Counted from the stretch's first letter, positions 41,501 through 51,714 are shown. The stretch is DNA of 64,000 nucleotides from JAUIKM01 sp964445695 (GCA_964445695.1 CAYULF010000008.1:1-64000); one strand, 5' to 3'. A program made the numbers and translations. The notes: generated from the sequence alone by a model not told the origin.

Positions 41501-41868
41501 GATGTCTCCAAAATTCCAGGGTGAAATGTGACTCGTCGACGCAGGTGTTTTTTGCCTGCTGCCTATGCCTGACTTTTTTTGTTAGCCAACGGGCTGAAAG
41601 TTCGCATGCTTCGGGATAGCAGTCTCTGCTGCCCGACAGTCGCAGAGTTATCCGGCGCCGGGCCGACGATCAGTTCTACGTCGCGCATGCATCCGAAAAA
41701 TTGAGTCGATCAGGTCCTTGCAGACGATTCTCCGCCGCCTTGCCCGCCCGGCGGCGACATCTCCGGAGTTCTCCGTTGCGGCCGGTGCGCTCGGCCGCCG
41801 TCCATGCCGCACAATTTTTGTAATTTGCGGGTCTCTTGTCTGCGTTTTGTCCACTAATGCCGTTTCGC
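41501..41868. other. Divergent intergenic region with a degenerate GACAAACAA element
   Basis: No gene recognised. A minus-strand copy of the dispersed element lies near 41568-41600; read on that strand it is CCCGTTGGCTAACAAAAAAA followed by GTCAGGCATAGG. AT-rich TTTTTGTAATTTG near 41815-41827 may be part of the accC promoter. Confidence 0.4.
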
Positions 41869-43341
41869 ATGAAGATCAAAAAGCTGCTTATCGCCAACCG
41901 CGGTGAAATCGCCCTGCGCATCATCGGCACCTGCCGCCGCATGGGCATTGCCACCGTCGCCGTCTACTCCGAAGCCGATCGCGACTCCCTGCACGTTCGC
42001 GAGGCGGATGAAGCCATAGCGATCGGTGGCATGACGCCGCGCGACTCCTATCTGCAGATCCCGAAAATCATGAAGGCGGCGGGTGAGAGCGGCGCGGATG
42101 CCGTGCATCCCGGCTACGGCTTCCTGGCCGAGAACGCCGAGTTTGCCAAAGCCGTGATAGATTCCGGCCTGATCTGGGTCGGCCCAACGCCGCGCGCCAT
42201 CACGCTGCTGGGCGATAAAACCGCCGCCCGCGAACTGGCCGAGCAGGCCGATGTACCTTTTGCCCCCGGCTCGACCGGCGCCGTGGCCACGCTGGCGGAA
42301 GCCGAAGAGATTGCCGCCCGGATTGGTTTTCCGGTATTGCTCAAAGCCGCGGCCGGCGGCGGCGGCAAAGGCATGCGCGAAGTCTACAAAGCCGAAGATC
42401 TGCAGGCCGCGTTTGAAGGCGCCCGGGGCGAAGCCGCGACGGCCTTCAACGACGAACGCGTCTTCATCGAAAAGTTTATCGTCGATCCCAAACACATCGA
42501 GCTTCAGGTGCTCGCCGACGAACACGGCAACGTGCTCTACTTTCCCGAGCGCGAGTGTTCCATCCAGCGTCGCCACCAGAAGGTGATCGAGGAATCGCCC
42601 TCCAAAGCGATTACACCCGAGATTCGCGCCGCCATGGGGCAGGCCGCCGCGCGCCTCGTCGCCGCCGCCGAGTACACCAATGCCGGCACTGTTGAATTCC
42701 TGCTTGATGCAAGCGGCGAATTCTACTTCATGGAAGTTAACACGCGCCTGCAGGTTGAACACCCCGTTACCGAAATGGTCAGCGGCGTGGACCTGGTGGA
42801 GCAGCAGTTAAACATTGCCGCCGGCCTGGAACTCGCGATTAAACAGGACGATCTGAAAGTGAACGGCCATGCCATCGAATGCCGCATCTGCGTGGAAGAC
42901 GTCTACAACGACTTTTTCCCCGACGCCGGCACCGTGCAATTCCTCGACCTGCCGCAGGCCGACTACATCCGGCACGAGTCCGCGCTCTACGCCGGCTACG
43001 TCAGCAGCATGCACTACGACCCGATGGTCGCCAAGCTGGTTGTCTGGGGGCAGAACCGCGACCAGGCCATCGCCCGCACGATCGACGCGCTTGATCGTTA
43101 TCATCTCTGCGGCTTGAACACGACGGTGCCTTTCTGCCGCGCAGCGCTCGAAACGGAGGCGTTTAAGGACGGTTCCTATTCGACCTTTTTTGTGCAGAAA
43201 TACTGGAAGCCGGAGCCGCCGCAGCCCGTTGAACAACTCGTTGCCGCCGCCGGCGTCTTTGCACGCGCCGAACTGGGCAATGGGCGCAAACCGCAGTTCA
43301 GCGGACATAGCGCCTGGTCCGCTCGCGGACGCCTTGCATGA
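41869..43341 (+). CDS. accC: Biotin carboxylase subunit of acyl-CoA carboxylase
   Basis: A 490-residue ATP-grasp enzyme that carboxylates biotin on its carrier protein using bicarbonate and ATP. It opens 'KKLLIANRGEIALRIIGTCR'. The Gly-rich loop GGGGKGMR is at 163-170, with 'YFPERECSIQRRHQKVIEE' and 'EVNTRLQVEHPVTEMV' further on. The length fits the stand-alone subunit plus a short tail of about 40 residues; there is no biotinyl domain. No accB or carboxyltransferase gene is adjacent. The Met at 41869 begins the conserved strand; two in-frame Mets upstream are less likely. All four TTAA words seen lie in the second half of the gene. Confidence 0.95.
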   Translation: MKIKKLLIANRGEIALRIIGTCRRMGIATVAVYSEADRDSLHVREADEAIAIGGMTPRDSYLQIPKIMKAAGESGADAVHPGYGFLAENAEFAKAVIDSGLIWVGPTPRAITLLGDKTAARELAEQADVPFAPGSTGAVATLAEAEEIAARIGFPVLLKAAAGGGGKGMREVYKAEDLQAAFEGARGEAATAFNDERVFIEKFIVDPKHIELQVLADEHGNVLYFPERECSIQRRHQKVIEESPSKAITPEIRAAMGQAAARLVAAAEYTNAGTVEFLLDASGEFYFMEVNTRLQVEHPVTEMVSGVDLVEQQLNIAAGLELAIKQDDLKVNGHAIECRICVEDVYNDFFPDAGTVQFLDLPQADYIRHESALYAGYVSSMHYDPMVAKLVVWGQNRDQAIARTIDALDRYHLCGLNTTVPFCRAALETEAFKDGSYSTFFVQKYWKPEPPQPVEQLVAAAGVFARAELGNGRKPQFSGHSAWSARGRLA

Positions 43342-43423
43342 ATTTTTTTGTTAACCATTGATGTTGAATCGGCGCAGCCGAAAACAGGTTCAGAGTCAGT
43401 TAACTTTTTACGCTTGAACAACC

Positions 43424-45976
43424 ATGAAGTCATCAGAAGTACGCCGGTCATTTATAGAGTTTTTTGAAGGTAAAGAGCACCGAGAGGTGCCGAGTGCGCC
43501 GGTCATTCCGCACGGCGACCCGACCCTGTTGTTCACCAATGCCGGGATGAACCAGTTTAAGGACGTGTTCCTGGCTACCGGCACGCGCCCCTACACGCGC
43601 GCCGTCGACACGCAGAAATGCATCCGCGCCAGCGGTAAACACAACGACCTGGAAGACGTCGGACGCGATACCTACCACCATACCTTTTTTGAAATGCTGG
43701 GCAACTGGAGCTTCGGCGACTACTACAAAGAAGAAGCAATCGCCTGGGCCTGGGAGCTGCTCGTCGACGTCTGGGGCCTGCCGGTGGAGCGTTTGCACGC
43801 CACCGTGTTTGAGACCGACGACGAAGCCTACGAGATCTGGAAGAAGTACCTGCCTGAAAGCCGCATCCATCGCTGCGGCGCCAAAGACAATTTCTGGGAG
43901 ATGGGCGCGACGGGTCCCTGCGGTCCCTGCTCGGAAATTCACTACGACCGCACGCCCGACCTGAGCGGCGGCAAACTTGTTAACGCCGGCGTGCAGGAAG
44001 TCATTGAAATCTGGAACCTGGTGTTCATGCAGTTTAACCGCATGCCCGACGGCGAACTTAAACCGCTGGACAAACGTCACGTCGACACCGGCATGGGTTT
44101 TGAGCGCATCTGCGCCATCCTGCAGAACCAGGCATCCAATTACGACACGGACATCTTTGCGCCGCTGCTGCAGCGTTTAAGTGAGCTGAGCGGGCGCGAG
44201 TACAAACACGACCTGGACGATCCCGACAGCACAGCCATGCGTGTGATTGCCGACCACATCCGTACGCTGTCCTTTGCCATCGCCGACGGCGCCCTGCCGG
44301 GCAACACCGGCCGCGGTTATGTGCTGCGCCGCATCCTGCGCCGCGCCGCGCGTTATGCCCGCAACCTCGGATTCAACGAACCGCTGATGTTTAAACTCGT
44401 CGGCGTTCTCGCCGATCAGATGGGCGATGTGTTTCCCGAGCTTGTGCAGCAGCGCGAAATGATCGAACGCGTCGTGCGCAGTGAAGAAGAGAGTTTCCTG
44501 CAGACGCTCGAACGCGGTCTGGAGCGCTTTGACGAGATTGTTAACAACCTGCGCGAAGCAGGCGCGGAAGAACTGGTCGTTCCCGGTGCGGATGCATTCC
44601 AGCTCTACGATACATTCGGATTTCCGCTGGACCTGACCGAGCTGATAGCGCGCGAACGCGGCATCGGCGTTGATCAGGCCGGTTTCGACGAACACATGGC
44701 GCAGCAGAAAGCGCGCAGCCGCGAAGCGCGCAAGGTGCACCACCAGGAAGTCGACGTGCCCGTGCTTGATGTTAAAACCGCCTTCGTCGGTTACGAACAG
44801 GAGAGCGCCGAGTCCGAAGTGCTTTATGCCGAAGAAAACCGCGTCGTGCTGGCGGAGACGCCCTTTTACGCGGAGTCCGGCGGTCAGGTGTCCGACACCG
44901 GTACAATCACAATGGGCGGCGAAGAGTATAAAGTCGTCGACGTGCGCAAGTCCGGCGACGCAATCGTGCACATCGTCGACGGCGAAGTCGAAGCCTTGGC
45001 AGGCAGTACGGCTCTGGCGCGCGTGGATCGCGCACGCCGCGCAAAAATCCGCGCGAACCACAGCGTGACGCACCTGCTGCACGAAGCGCTGCGGCGCGTG
45101 CTGGGCGATCATATTAAACAGGAAGGTTCGCTCGTGCACCCGGACTACCTGCGCTTTGACTTTCCGCATTTTGAAAAACCGGATGCCGCCGACTTAAACG
45201 CCATCGAAGAAATGGTCAATGCCAAAATCCGCGAGTTTATTCCGGTGGTGACAAAGGAACTGCCGATCGACGAGGCGCGCAACATTCCCGGCGTCCGCAT
45301 GTTCTTTGGCGACAAATACGGCGACAGCGTGCGCGTTGTGACGATCGACGACAGCTATTCGGTTGAGTTCTGCGGCGGTACACACGTGGCCAACACCAGC
45401 GAAATCGGCCTGTTTAAGATTACCGGTGAAAGTTCCATTGCAGCCGGCGTGCGCCGCCTGGAAGCCGTCAGCGGCGCGGGCGTGCAGCAGTTTATCGGCG
45501 GTCTGGAGCGGAGCCTCACGAAAGAAAAGTCGACGGTCGAAGAGCTGCAGGGCAAGATCCGCGAAATGCAGAAAGAGATCGACAAACACCGCGCCGCCGA
45601 ATTGGCCGGCGGCGTAGACGACTACATTAAACAGGCCAAAAACCACGGCGACATCCGCATCGTGGCGCAACGCGTCGCCGCCGACTCGATGGACCAGCTC
45701 AAAAATCTGGGCGACGAACTGCGCGCGGCACTGGACACCCAGGGTATCGGCCTGCTGGCGCTGGAAATCGACGGCAAAGCGCAGCTCGTCTGCGTCGTCA
45801 CCGACGACCTGAAAAAACAGTACCCGGCCGGCAAACTCGTGGGCATCGCCGCGAAAGCGCTGGGCGGCGGCGGCGGCGGCAAACCGCACATGGCCACCGC
45901 GGGCGGCAAGGACCTCGACAAACTCGACGATGTGCTCGCCGGTTTTGTCGATACGGTTGCCGGTTTCGGCAGCTGA
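43424..45976 (+). CDS. alaS: Alanyl-tRNA synthetase
   Basis: An 850-residue class II synthetase. The catalytic core opens 'SEVRRSFIEFFEGKEHREVP' and has 'TPLL'-like 'PTLLFTNAGMNQFKDVF' and 'GMGFERICAILQNQ'. The editing domain zinc ligands are His 546 and 550 in 'NHSVTHLLHEAL', with Cys 650 and His 654 in 'CGGTHV'. A coiled coil (about 690-730) and the C-Ala domain with 'GGGGGGKPHMATAGG' follow. All parts are present at normal length. It contains about a dozen TTAA tetramers. Confidence 0.97.
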   Translation: MKSSEVRRSFIEFFEGKEHREVPSAPVIPHGDPTLLFTNAGMNQFKDVFLATGTRPYTRAVDTQKCIRASGKHNDLEDVGRDTYHHTFFEMLGNWSFGDYYKEEAIAWAWELLVDVWGLPVERLHATVFETDDEAYEIWKKYLPESRIHRCGAKDNFWEMGATGPCGPCSEIHYDRTPDLSGGKLVNAGVQEVIEIWNLVFMQFNRMPDGELKPLDKRHVDTGMGFERICAILQNQASNYDTDIFAPLLQRLSELSGREYKHDLDDPDSTAMRVIADHIRTLSFAIADGALPGNTGRGYVLRRILRRAARYARNLGFNEPLMFKLVGVLADQMGDVFPELVQQREMIERVVRSEEESFLQTLERGLERFDEIVNNLREAGAEELVVPGADAFQLYDTFGFPLDLTELIARERGIGVDQAGFDEHMAQQKARSREARKVHHQEVDVPVLDVKTAFVGYEQESAESEVLYAEENRVVLAETPFYAESGGQVSDTGTITMGGEEYKVVDVRKSGDAIVHIVDGEVEALAGSTALARVDRARRAKIRANHSVTHLLHEALRRVLGDHIKQEGSLVHPDYLRFDFPHFEKPDAADLNAIEEMVNAKIREFIPVVTKELPIDEARNIPGVRMFFGDKYGDSVRVVTIDDSYSVEFCGGTHVANTSEIGLFKITGESSIAAGVRRLEAVSGAGVQQFIGGLERSLTKEKSTVEELQGKIREMQKEIDKHRAAELAGGVDDYIKQAKNHGDIRIVAQRVAADSMDQLKNLGDELRAALDTQGIGLLALEIDGKAQLVCVVTDDLKKQYPAGKLVGIAAKALGGGGGGKPHMATAGGKDLDKLDDVLAGFVDTVAGFGS

Positions 45977-46058
45977 GCATGCCGCGTGTTAAACAGAATC
46001 AACGTCCGACCGTTTGATAATGTGAAGACCAACAAAATACCACGTCAGTGGGGAATAC

Positions 46059-46766
46059 ATGCCGAAGACAGTTCTGATTACGGGCGCCAACCGCGGCGTC
46101 GGCCTTGAGCTACTTAAACAGATTCACGGATTTGGTTTCCGCTGTGTCGGCGGTTATCGCGATCCGGACCGCGCCGCTGAATTGCTGCGGATGCAGGCCG
46201 ACGATCCCGAGCGTGTGATTGCGCTGCCCTGCGACGTGAGCAGCGCGGAGAGTCTGCAGTCCATGGCCGCGGCGCTGGAGCCGCACGTTGATTCGGTCGA
46301 TATTCTGATTAACAATGCCGGCGTACTCTTCCGCGACGAAACATCGGGCGAAGCACTTAAACGCACTGAACTGCAGTACTCGCTTGATGTTAACCTGATT
46401 GGTCCGATCCTGACCACGCAGACATTTTTACCTTTTCTGCGCCGGGGTACGCTGAAAAAGCTGGTGTTTATTTCATCGATCATGGGGTCGATCGACTTAA
46501 ACAACAGCGGCAGCCTGCCTTCCTACCGCATCTCCAAAGCGGCGCTGAATCAGTTCTGTCGCGGCATGGCGTTTGAGCTGGCGCCGGAAGGCATAGTCAC
46601 GCTGGCGATACATCCGGGCTGGGCGAAGACGGACATGGGCGGCCCGCAGGCCACTCTTCCCGTAGCCGAGTCCGCCGCCGGAATTGTCGAGGTGATGCGT
46701 CAGGCCGCCGTGGACACGCACAACGGACGCTTTTTTGACTACACCGGCCTGGAGCTGGAGTGGTGA
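46059..46766 (+). CDS. Short-chain dehydrogenase/reductase, C-factor-like
   Basis: A 235-residue Rossmann enzyme. The nucleotide loop is 'TGANRGVGLELL' at about 7-18, 'NNAG' is in 'DILINNAGVLFRDE', the catalytic Ser sits in 'LVFISSIMGSI' and the Tyr-Lys pair in 'SYRISKAALNQF'. 'AIHPGWAKTDMGGPQA' is typical of the C-factor/CsgA-like group. The substrate is unknown. It follows alaS by 82 bases and precedes purD by 105 on the same strand. Confidence 0.9.
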   Translation: MPKTVLITGANRGVGLELLKQIHGFGFRCVGGYRDPDRAAELLRMQADDPERVIALPCDVSSAESLQSMAAALEPHVDSVDILINNAGVLFRDETSGEALKRTELQYSLDVNLIGPILTTQTFLPFLRRGTLKKLVFISSIMGSIDLNNSGSLPSYRISKAALNQFCRGMAFELAPEGIVTLAIHPGWAKTDMGGPQATLPVAESAAGIVEVMRQAAVDTHNGRFFDYTGLELEW

Positions 46767-46871
46767 GCGTCAAACGCAACGGCGCGTGTCCGTGCGTCGC
46801 GACGAAAAACATGTGAAATAGAATTCAGCCAGGTTTTCAGTTCAGACAGCATTCCATCGGGGAGAAAAGCC

Positions 46872-48164
46872 ATGAGTGAAATATCCGATATGCGCGTGGT
46901 TCTCGTCGGCGGCGGCGGGCGTGAACACGCTCTGGCGCGCGCCCTCTGTCGTTCCGCCGGGCGCGTGGAACTGCACGCCGCGCCAGGCAACCCCGGTATA
47001 GACAAACTGGCCGCAGTGGCCGTCCCCGTCGACATGAATGATCACGCCGCGCTGGCCGACTACTGCCGCGCGCAGGCGATCGATCTGGTGGTGGTCGGGC
47101 CGGAACAGCCGCTGGCCGAGGGCATGGCCGACGTGCTGCGCGCCGCGGGAATCGCCGTTTTTGGTCCGTCCAAAGCTGCCGCTCAGCTGGAAGCCTCCAA
47201 AAAATTCAGCAAGGAATTCATGCGTCGCCACGGCGTGCCGACGGCCGCTTATCGCGTCTTCGACAGCATGCAGAGTGCCGACGCGCGTGAATACCTGTCA
47301 ACGCTAAAGGGCAAAGTCGTGCTCAAGGCCGACGGTCTGGCGGCGGGCAAAGGCGTGGTGATCTGCGACGATGCGGATGCCGCCGCCGCTGAAATCGAGG
47401 AATTTTTTACGGGTCGCTTCGGCGACGCCGGCGCGACCGTGGTAGTCGAGGACTTTCTCGTCGGCCAGGAAGCCTCCGTTTTTGCCATCTGTGACGGTGA
47501 AAATTACATCACGCTGGCGGCGGCGCAGGACCACAAACGCGCCTTTGACGACGACAAAGGACCGAATACAGGCGGCATGGGCGCATATGCTCCCGCACCC
47601 GTGGTGACCGACGAAGTGATGCGGCGCGTTTGCGAGCGTGTGATAGAGCCGGTTTTGCAGGGCATGCGTGCCGAAGGCATGCCCTTTGTCGGCTGCCTCT
47701 TTTGCGGCCTGATGATCGACGACGCGGGCGAAGTCTCGGTGGTGGAATTCAACGTGCGCCTGGGCGATCCCGAAGCACAGGTTGTGCTGGATCTGGTAGA
47801 AGGTGACGCGGCACGGTTGCTGCTCAGCGCCGCACGCGGCGCGTTGGATACGACCGCGATCACGAGCGTGGCCAACGGATTCCGCTGCTGCGTGGTCCTG
47901 GCTTCGGGTGGGTATCCCGGTTCCTATTCCAGGGGCCACGTGATTGAGGGACTTGAACACCTGGATGATTCGCAGGTCTATCACGCCGGCACAAAAGTCG
48001 ATGCCGAGGGTGCGCTGGTGACGAACGGCGGCCGCGTGCTGGCCATCTGCGGCCAGGCGGCGACGGTGGAAGGCGCTGTGGCGGGTGCGTACGAAGCGCT
48101 GCACAAGGTGCATTTCGAGAACATGATGTACCGCCGCGACATCGCGCGCCGCGCTTTGGGGTAA
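46872..48164 (+). CDS. purD: Phosphoribosylamine-glycine ligase
   Basis: A 430-residue ATP-grasp enzyme, second step of purine synthesis. Family blocks: 'RVVLVGGGGREHALARAL', 'DLVVVGPEQPLAEGMADVL', 'VLKADGLAAGKGVVIC', 'DHKRAFDDDKGPNTGGMGAY' and 'FNVRLGDPEAQVVL'. Length is normal. The start has GGGGAGAAAAGCC just upstream, a good ribosome-binding site. No other purine genes were found nearby. Confidence 0.97.
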   Translation: MSEISDMRVVLVGGGGREHALARALCRSAGRVELHAAPGNPGIDKLAAVAVPVDMNDHAALADYCRAQAIDLVVVGPEQPLAEGMADVLRAAGIAVFGPSKAAAQLEASKKFSKEFMRRHGVPTAAYRVFDSMQSADAREYLSTLKGKVVLKADGLAAGKGVVICDDADAAAAEIEEFFTGRFGDAGATVVVEDFLVGQEASVFAICDGENYITLAAAQDHKRAFDDDKGPNTGGMGAYAPAPVVTDEVMRRVCERVIEPVLQGMRAEGMPFVGCLFCGLMIDDAGEVSVVEFNVRLGDPEAQVVLDLVEGDAARLLLSAARGALDTTAITSVANGFRCCVVLASGGYPGSYSRGHVIEGLEHLDDSQVYHAGTKVDAEGALVTNGGRVLAICGQAATVEGAVAGAYEALHKVHFENMMYRRDIARRALG

Positions 48165-48585
48165 CTGCGTCCGCGCATGTTCGCCGCTTTTTACTCCCGG
48201 CGCGCCGATGGTCATGTGCGCACTTCGCCGTATATTGAGAATTGCAGTAGCTAAATTCATCGCCGTGATGATGCGCGAACAGGTCGAATTGATCCACTCA
48301 CCGGGGCCGCACCTTGCCTGGCCGCATGAAATCGACCTGTTGAACTTCGCGATTGTCATGGACTGCAAAACCGGGCGGCAGTCAAAGTCGTATCCCGCGT
48401 GAATTCAAGCGCTGGGCGCTGCGCCGTTTCCGGTTTCAGAACATGTGAACAATGTCGGCTTTGCGGTTGCTTCCGCAAAGTGTTGACGGCGTTTCCGGCT
48501 TGCGTCGCACCGACGGTGCGAAGTGAACCCGCATGTGCTTTTTCTGAAAACAGATATGTTAAGCAGAATGGAGTAAAGCAGGATT
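48165..48585. other. Intergenic stretch of about 420 bases, nothing supported
   Basis: A 64-codon frame at 48208-48402 and antisense frames exist, but neither strand shows a family or a good start. The promoter of the epimerase gene should lie in the right half; TATATTGAGAATTG at 48231 is AT-rich but not a clear box. Confidence 0.4.
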
Positions 48586-49509
48586 ATGAAAATCGCTGTT
48601 ACCGGAGGCGCCGGTTTCATCGGCTCGCACATCGTCGATGCATACATCGAAGAAGGGCACGAAGTTGTCGTCATTGACAACCTGTCGACCGGCAAAAAGG
48701 AAAATGTCAATCCCAAAGCGCGTTTTATTGAAATCGATATCACGGATCCCGAGATCCCCGAGATCTTTGAGGAAGAGCGTTTCGACATCCTGAGCCATCA
48801 CGCGGCCCAGGCCAACGTGCGCGAGTCCGTGCGCGAACCGGGATTTGACGCGCAGGTGAATATTATCGGCGGGATCAATCTCTACGAAGCGGCCCGCGAG
48901 TCCGGCGTCAAAAAGATTATCTTTTCGTCCACCGGCGGCGCCATCTATGGCGAGCAAAAGTATTTCCCGGCGGACGAGCGCCATCCCAAGCGGCCTTGCT
49001 CGCCCTACGGCGTGTCCAAGCTGGCCAACGAGAAATACCTGGTCTATTACAAGACCATTCACAATATCGAACACGTGATCTTCCGCTACACGAACGTGTA
49101 CGGCCCGCGCCAGAATCCAAAAGGCGAAGCGGGCGTTGTGGCGATATTCATCAGCAAGATGCTGGCCGGCGAACAGCCCGTTATCTACGGCGACGGAACG
49201 CAGACGCGCGACTACAACTTCATCGATGACGTGGTGCGCGCCAACGTACTGGCGCTGGACGAAAAAGCCAAGGGCATCTACAACTGCTCGACCAGCGAAG
49301 AACACAGCGTCAACACGATCTTCCGCATCCTCAAGTATCGCATGGGTTCGGACGCCGAGGAAGTCTACGGTCCCGCGCAGGAAGGCGAACAGGCCCGCAG
49401 CGTCTGCTCGCATCGCAAGTTGCTCAAAGCGCTCGGCTGGAAACCCGAGACGAACCTGGAAAAGGGACTGATCAAAACGATCGAGTGGTTCCGCGAAAAC
49501 CAGGCCTGA
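48586..49509 (+). CDS. NAD-dependent sugar-nucleotide epimerase (UDP-glucose 4-epimerase-like)
   Basis: A 307-residue extended SDR. The nucleotide site GGAGFIG is at 7-13, with 'DNLSTGKKENV', 'HHAAQANVRESVREP' and the catalytic 'SSTGGAIYGE' plus 'YGVSKLANEKYL'. 'RYTNVYGPRQNPKGEAGVVA' and 'YGDGTQTRDYNFIDDVV' are typical of GalE-like enzymes of the UDP-glucose/UDP-GlcNAc group. It would supply precursors for surface polysaccharide. A strong terminator follows, so it is transcribed alone or as the last gene of a unit. Confidence 0.93.
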   Translation: MKIAVTGGAGFIGSHIVDAYIEEGHEVVVIDNLSTGKKENVNPKARFIEIDITDPEIPEIFEEERFDILSHHAAQANVRESVREPGFDAQVNIIGGINLYEAARESGVKKIIFSSTGGAIYGEQKYFPADERHPKRPCSPYGVSKLANEKYLVYYKTIHNIEHVIFRYTNVYGPRQNPKGEAGVVAIFISKMLAGEQPVIYGDGTQTRDYNFIDDVVRANVLALDEKAKGIYNCSTSEEHSVNTIFRILKYRMGSDAEEVYGPAQEGEQARSVCSHRKLLKALGWKPETNLEKGLIKTIEWFRENQA

Positions 49510-49580
49510 GCCGCGCAGCCGAAATCCGCTGATCGCCGTCGTTGACCGCAGTGCGGTCGCGACGCATCCAAAATCACGAA

Positions 49581-49616
49581 CAAACCTCACGGCTCCTCGC
49601 CGTGGGGTTTTTGTTT
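49581..49616 (+). terminator. Terminator after the epimerase gene
   Basis: AAACCTCACGGC at 49582-49593 pairs with GCCGTGGGGTTT at 49599-49610 around TCCTC, followed by TTGTTTT. Confidence 0.9.
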
Positions 49617-49662
49617 TGCCGGGCCTTCGCCCGCCGCACTCCATCCGCACAGAGGTTGAATC

Positions 49663-51087
49663 TTGTCCCTCAGTCCGGCCGATCTTGTCCTGATTCTGCT
49701 CTACTTCGTCGCAATCCAGCTCGCCGGATTTGTGATTGCCCGGCGGCGCGCCAAAACGAGCGCCGCAAGCGATTCGCGCGTGGAGTTTATTCTGGCCGGC
49801 CGGCGGCTGACGCTGCCGTTGTTTGTCATGACGCTGGTGGCGACCTTCTACGGCGCGATCCTCGGCGTGGGCGAGTTCATTTACTCCGGCGGCGTTGTGG
49901 CATGGATATGTTTCATGCTGCCATACTACATCAGCTCCTTTCTGTTTGCGCTTTTCCTGGCGCGGCGCGTGCGCAGCTCCGAACACGTCACGATTCCCGA
50001 GCAGATCGGCGCGTCGTTGGGGCGCGGCCCCGCGCGCGTGGCGGCATTTCTCGTGTTGATTATCACCATTCCGGCCAGTTATCTGCTGACGGTCGGCGTG
50101 CTGGTGGAACTGGTAACCGGCTGGGAGCGCTGGCTCTGCGTGGTGCTGGCCGCGATTTTCTCGCTCAGTTATCTGCTCGTCGGCGGGCTGCGCGGCGGCG
50201 TCTACACCGATGTGCTGCAGTTTCTGATGATGTACCTCGGTTTTGGTCTGTTGCTCTGGTTTACCGTCGATTTCTACGGCCCACCGGCTAAAATGCTGAT
50301 CGACCTGCCGGCTTCGCACCTCGATCCCACCGGCGGATTCTCCTGGCAGTACCTGCTTGTCTGGTACATGCTGGCCCTGTTTACCTTTGTCGACCCGACA
50401 TTTCATCAGCGTTGCGCCGCGGCAAAAGACGCCCGCACGGCGCGCAACGGCATCTTTGTCTCGATGGGTTTCTGGGTCTTGTTCGACACGCTCGTGCTGC
50501 TCTGCGGCCTCTATGCGCGCGCCTACATCGTCACCGACGACCCGCTGGCTTCGCTGCCTTTGCTGGGCGACGCGGTGCTGCCCTCGGTCGTCAAGGGGCT
50601 CTTTGTGGTTGGTCTGCTTTCGACCGTTATGTCGACCCTGGACAGCCTCGGATTCATCAGCGGCGTGACGATAGGCAACGATCTTCTGCGTCCGTTGCGC
50701 GCTCAAAATTCGGATGCGGACGCCACGCGCCTGAGCCGCATCGGCATCGTGATTGCCGCATTCTTTGCCGTTGTATTGGCGCTGATGGGCGAATCGGTTG
50801 TAAGTTTGCTGTATCTGACCGCTTCGGTCGCAATTCCCGGCCTGCTGTTTCCGCTCCTGCTGAGTTTCAGTTCGCGCTGGACGCTCAGACCGGGCATTTC
50901 CGCGCCGTTGATGCTGACGGCTTCCGGCGTCTCGCTGGCCTGGATTGTTCTGACGCGCCTGGCGGCCGACGCGCTGCCGGATTGGCTGGCGGCGACCGAA
51001 CCGATGTATCCGGGGCTGCTGACCGCGCTGCTGTTTCTGGCGGCGGGACTGGTGCGCCGCCCGCACGTTTTACCGCAAGGACGCTGA
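49663..51087 (+). CDS. Sodium:solute symporter family transporter
   Basis: A 474-residue membrane protein with about 13 hydrophobic helices. Family sequence: 'FILAGRRLTLPLFVMTLVAT', 'FYGAILGVGEFIYSGGVVAW', 'FVDPTFHQRCAAAKDARTAR' and 'VGLLSTVMSTLDSLGFISG'. The transported solute cannot be told. The start is a TTG at 49663 preceded by AGAGG, chosen because no ATG is in place before the first helix. The stop overlaps the start of the pgsA-like gene (TGATG). Confidence 0.9.
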   Translation: MSLSPADLVLILLYFVAIQLAGFVIARRRAKTSAASDSRVEFILAGRRLTLPLFVMTLVATFYGAILGVGEFIYSGGVVAWICFMLPYYISSFLFALFLARRVRSSEHVTIPEQIGASLGRGPARVAAFLVLIITIPASYLLTVGVLVELVTGWERWLCVVLAAIFSLSYLLVGGLRGGVYTDVLQFLMMYLGFGLLLWFTVDFYGPPAKMLIDLPASHLDPTGGFSWQYLLVWYMLALFTFVDPTFHQRCAAAKDARTARNGIFVSMGFWVLFDTLVLLCGLYARAYIVTDDPLASLPLLGDAVLPSVVKGLFVVGLLSTVMSTLDSLGFISGVTIGNDLLRPLRAQNSDADATRLSRIGIVIAAFFAVVLALMGESVVSLLYLTASVAIPGLLFPLLLSFSSRWTLRPGISAPLMLTASGVSLAWIVLTRLAADALPDWLAATEPMYPGLLTALLFLAAGLVRRPHVLPQGR

Positions 51088-51620
51088 TGCAACTGACCGT
51101 ATCCAACATTATCAGTTTTGTTCGCCTGCTGCTCGTGGCTCCGATGGCCTGGGCGCTCTGGACCGATCGCTCGTACACCGCCGTCGGCATCGGCGTGCTG
51201 GCGTATCTGAGCGACATTCTGGACGGTTACGTGGCTCGCAAACGCGGCGAAATCAGCGAGCTGGGCAAAGTCATCGACCCGCTGGCCGACAAAATATTCG
51301 TCGGCGCGGCTGTGGTCGTGCTGCTGCTGAAGGGCAGTCTGGCCTGGTGGTTTGCCGGCGCCATTCTCGCGCGCGATCTGCTGATCCTCATTGCGGGTAT
51401 TGTCGTCAGCCGCCGCATGCAACGCGTTCCGCCGTCCAACTACACCGGTAAGGCGGCCGTGGTGGCCATCGGCATCAGCCTGCTTCTGACAGTTTTTTCC
51501 GTTGCGCCCTGGCTTGAACTGGCTTCGCAATTGCTCGCCATTTTTCTCATGGTTGCCTCGCTCGGCGTCTATGGGTCGCGGATGGTTCAGCAAATGCGGC
51601 TAAAATCGCCCTCGCTTTGA
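51087..51620 (+). CDS. CDP-alcohol phosphatidyltransferase (PgsA-like)
   Basis: A 177-residue membrane enzyme. The full catalytic motif D-x2-DG-x2-AR-x8-G-x3-D-x3-D is present at 43-68 ('SDILDGYVARKRGEIS' and on to 'GKVIDPLADK'). Four to six helices surround it. The closest reading is phosphatidylglycerophosphate synthase, but related enzymes make other phospholipids, so the alcohol is uncertain. The ATG overlaps the stop of the symporter gene. A longer open frame upstream is antisense-like shadow of the symporter gene. Confidence 0.9.
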   Translation: MQLTVSNIISFVRLLLVAPMAWALWTDRSYTAVGIGVLAYLSDILDGYVARKRGEISELGKVIDPLADKIFVGAAVVVLLLKGSLAWWFAGAILARDLLILIAGIVVSRRMQRVPPSNYTGKAAVVAIGISLLLTVFSVAPWLELASQLLAIFLMVASLGVYGSRMVQQMRLKSPSL

Positions 51621-51714
51621 TCGGCGGAAACAATGCCTCACGGAGTTCGTCTGTGCTCCTTTCACATTCGTGAGCACCGTCTCGCTTCATTTCTTTCTGT
51701 TGTGGAGTTATCGC

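Noticed and set aside
48208..48402. 64-codon frame between purD and the epimerase gene
   Set aside because: Neither strand has a recognisable protein or a ribosome-binding site.
48559..51066. An 835-codon minus-strand frame antisense to the epimerase and symporter genes
   Set aside because: The composition (Arg, Gln and His-rich) is that of an antisense shadow, and both plus-strand genes are certain.
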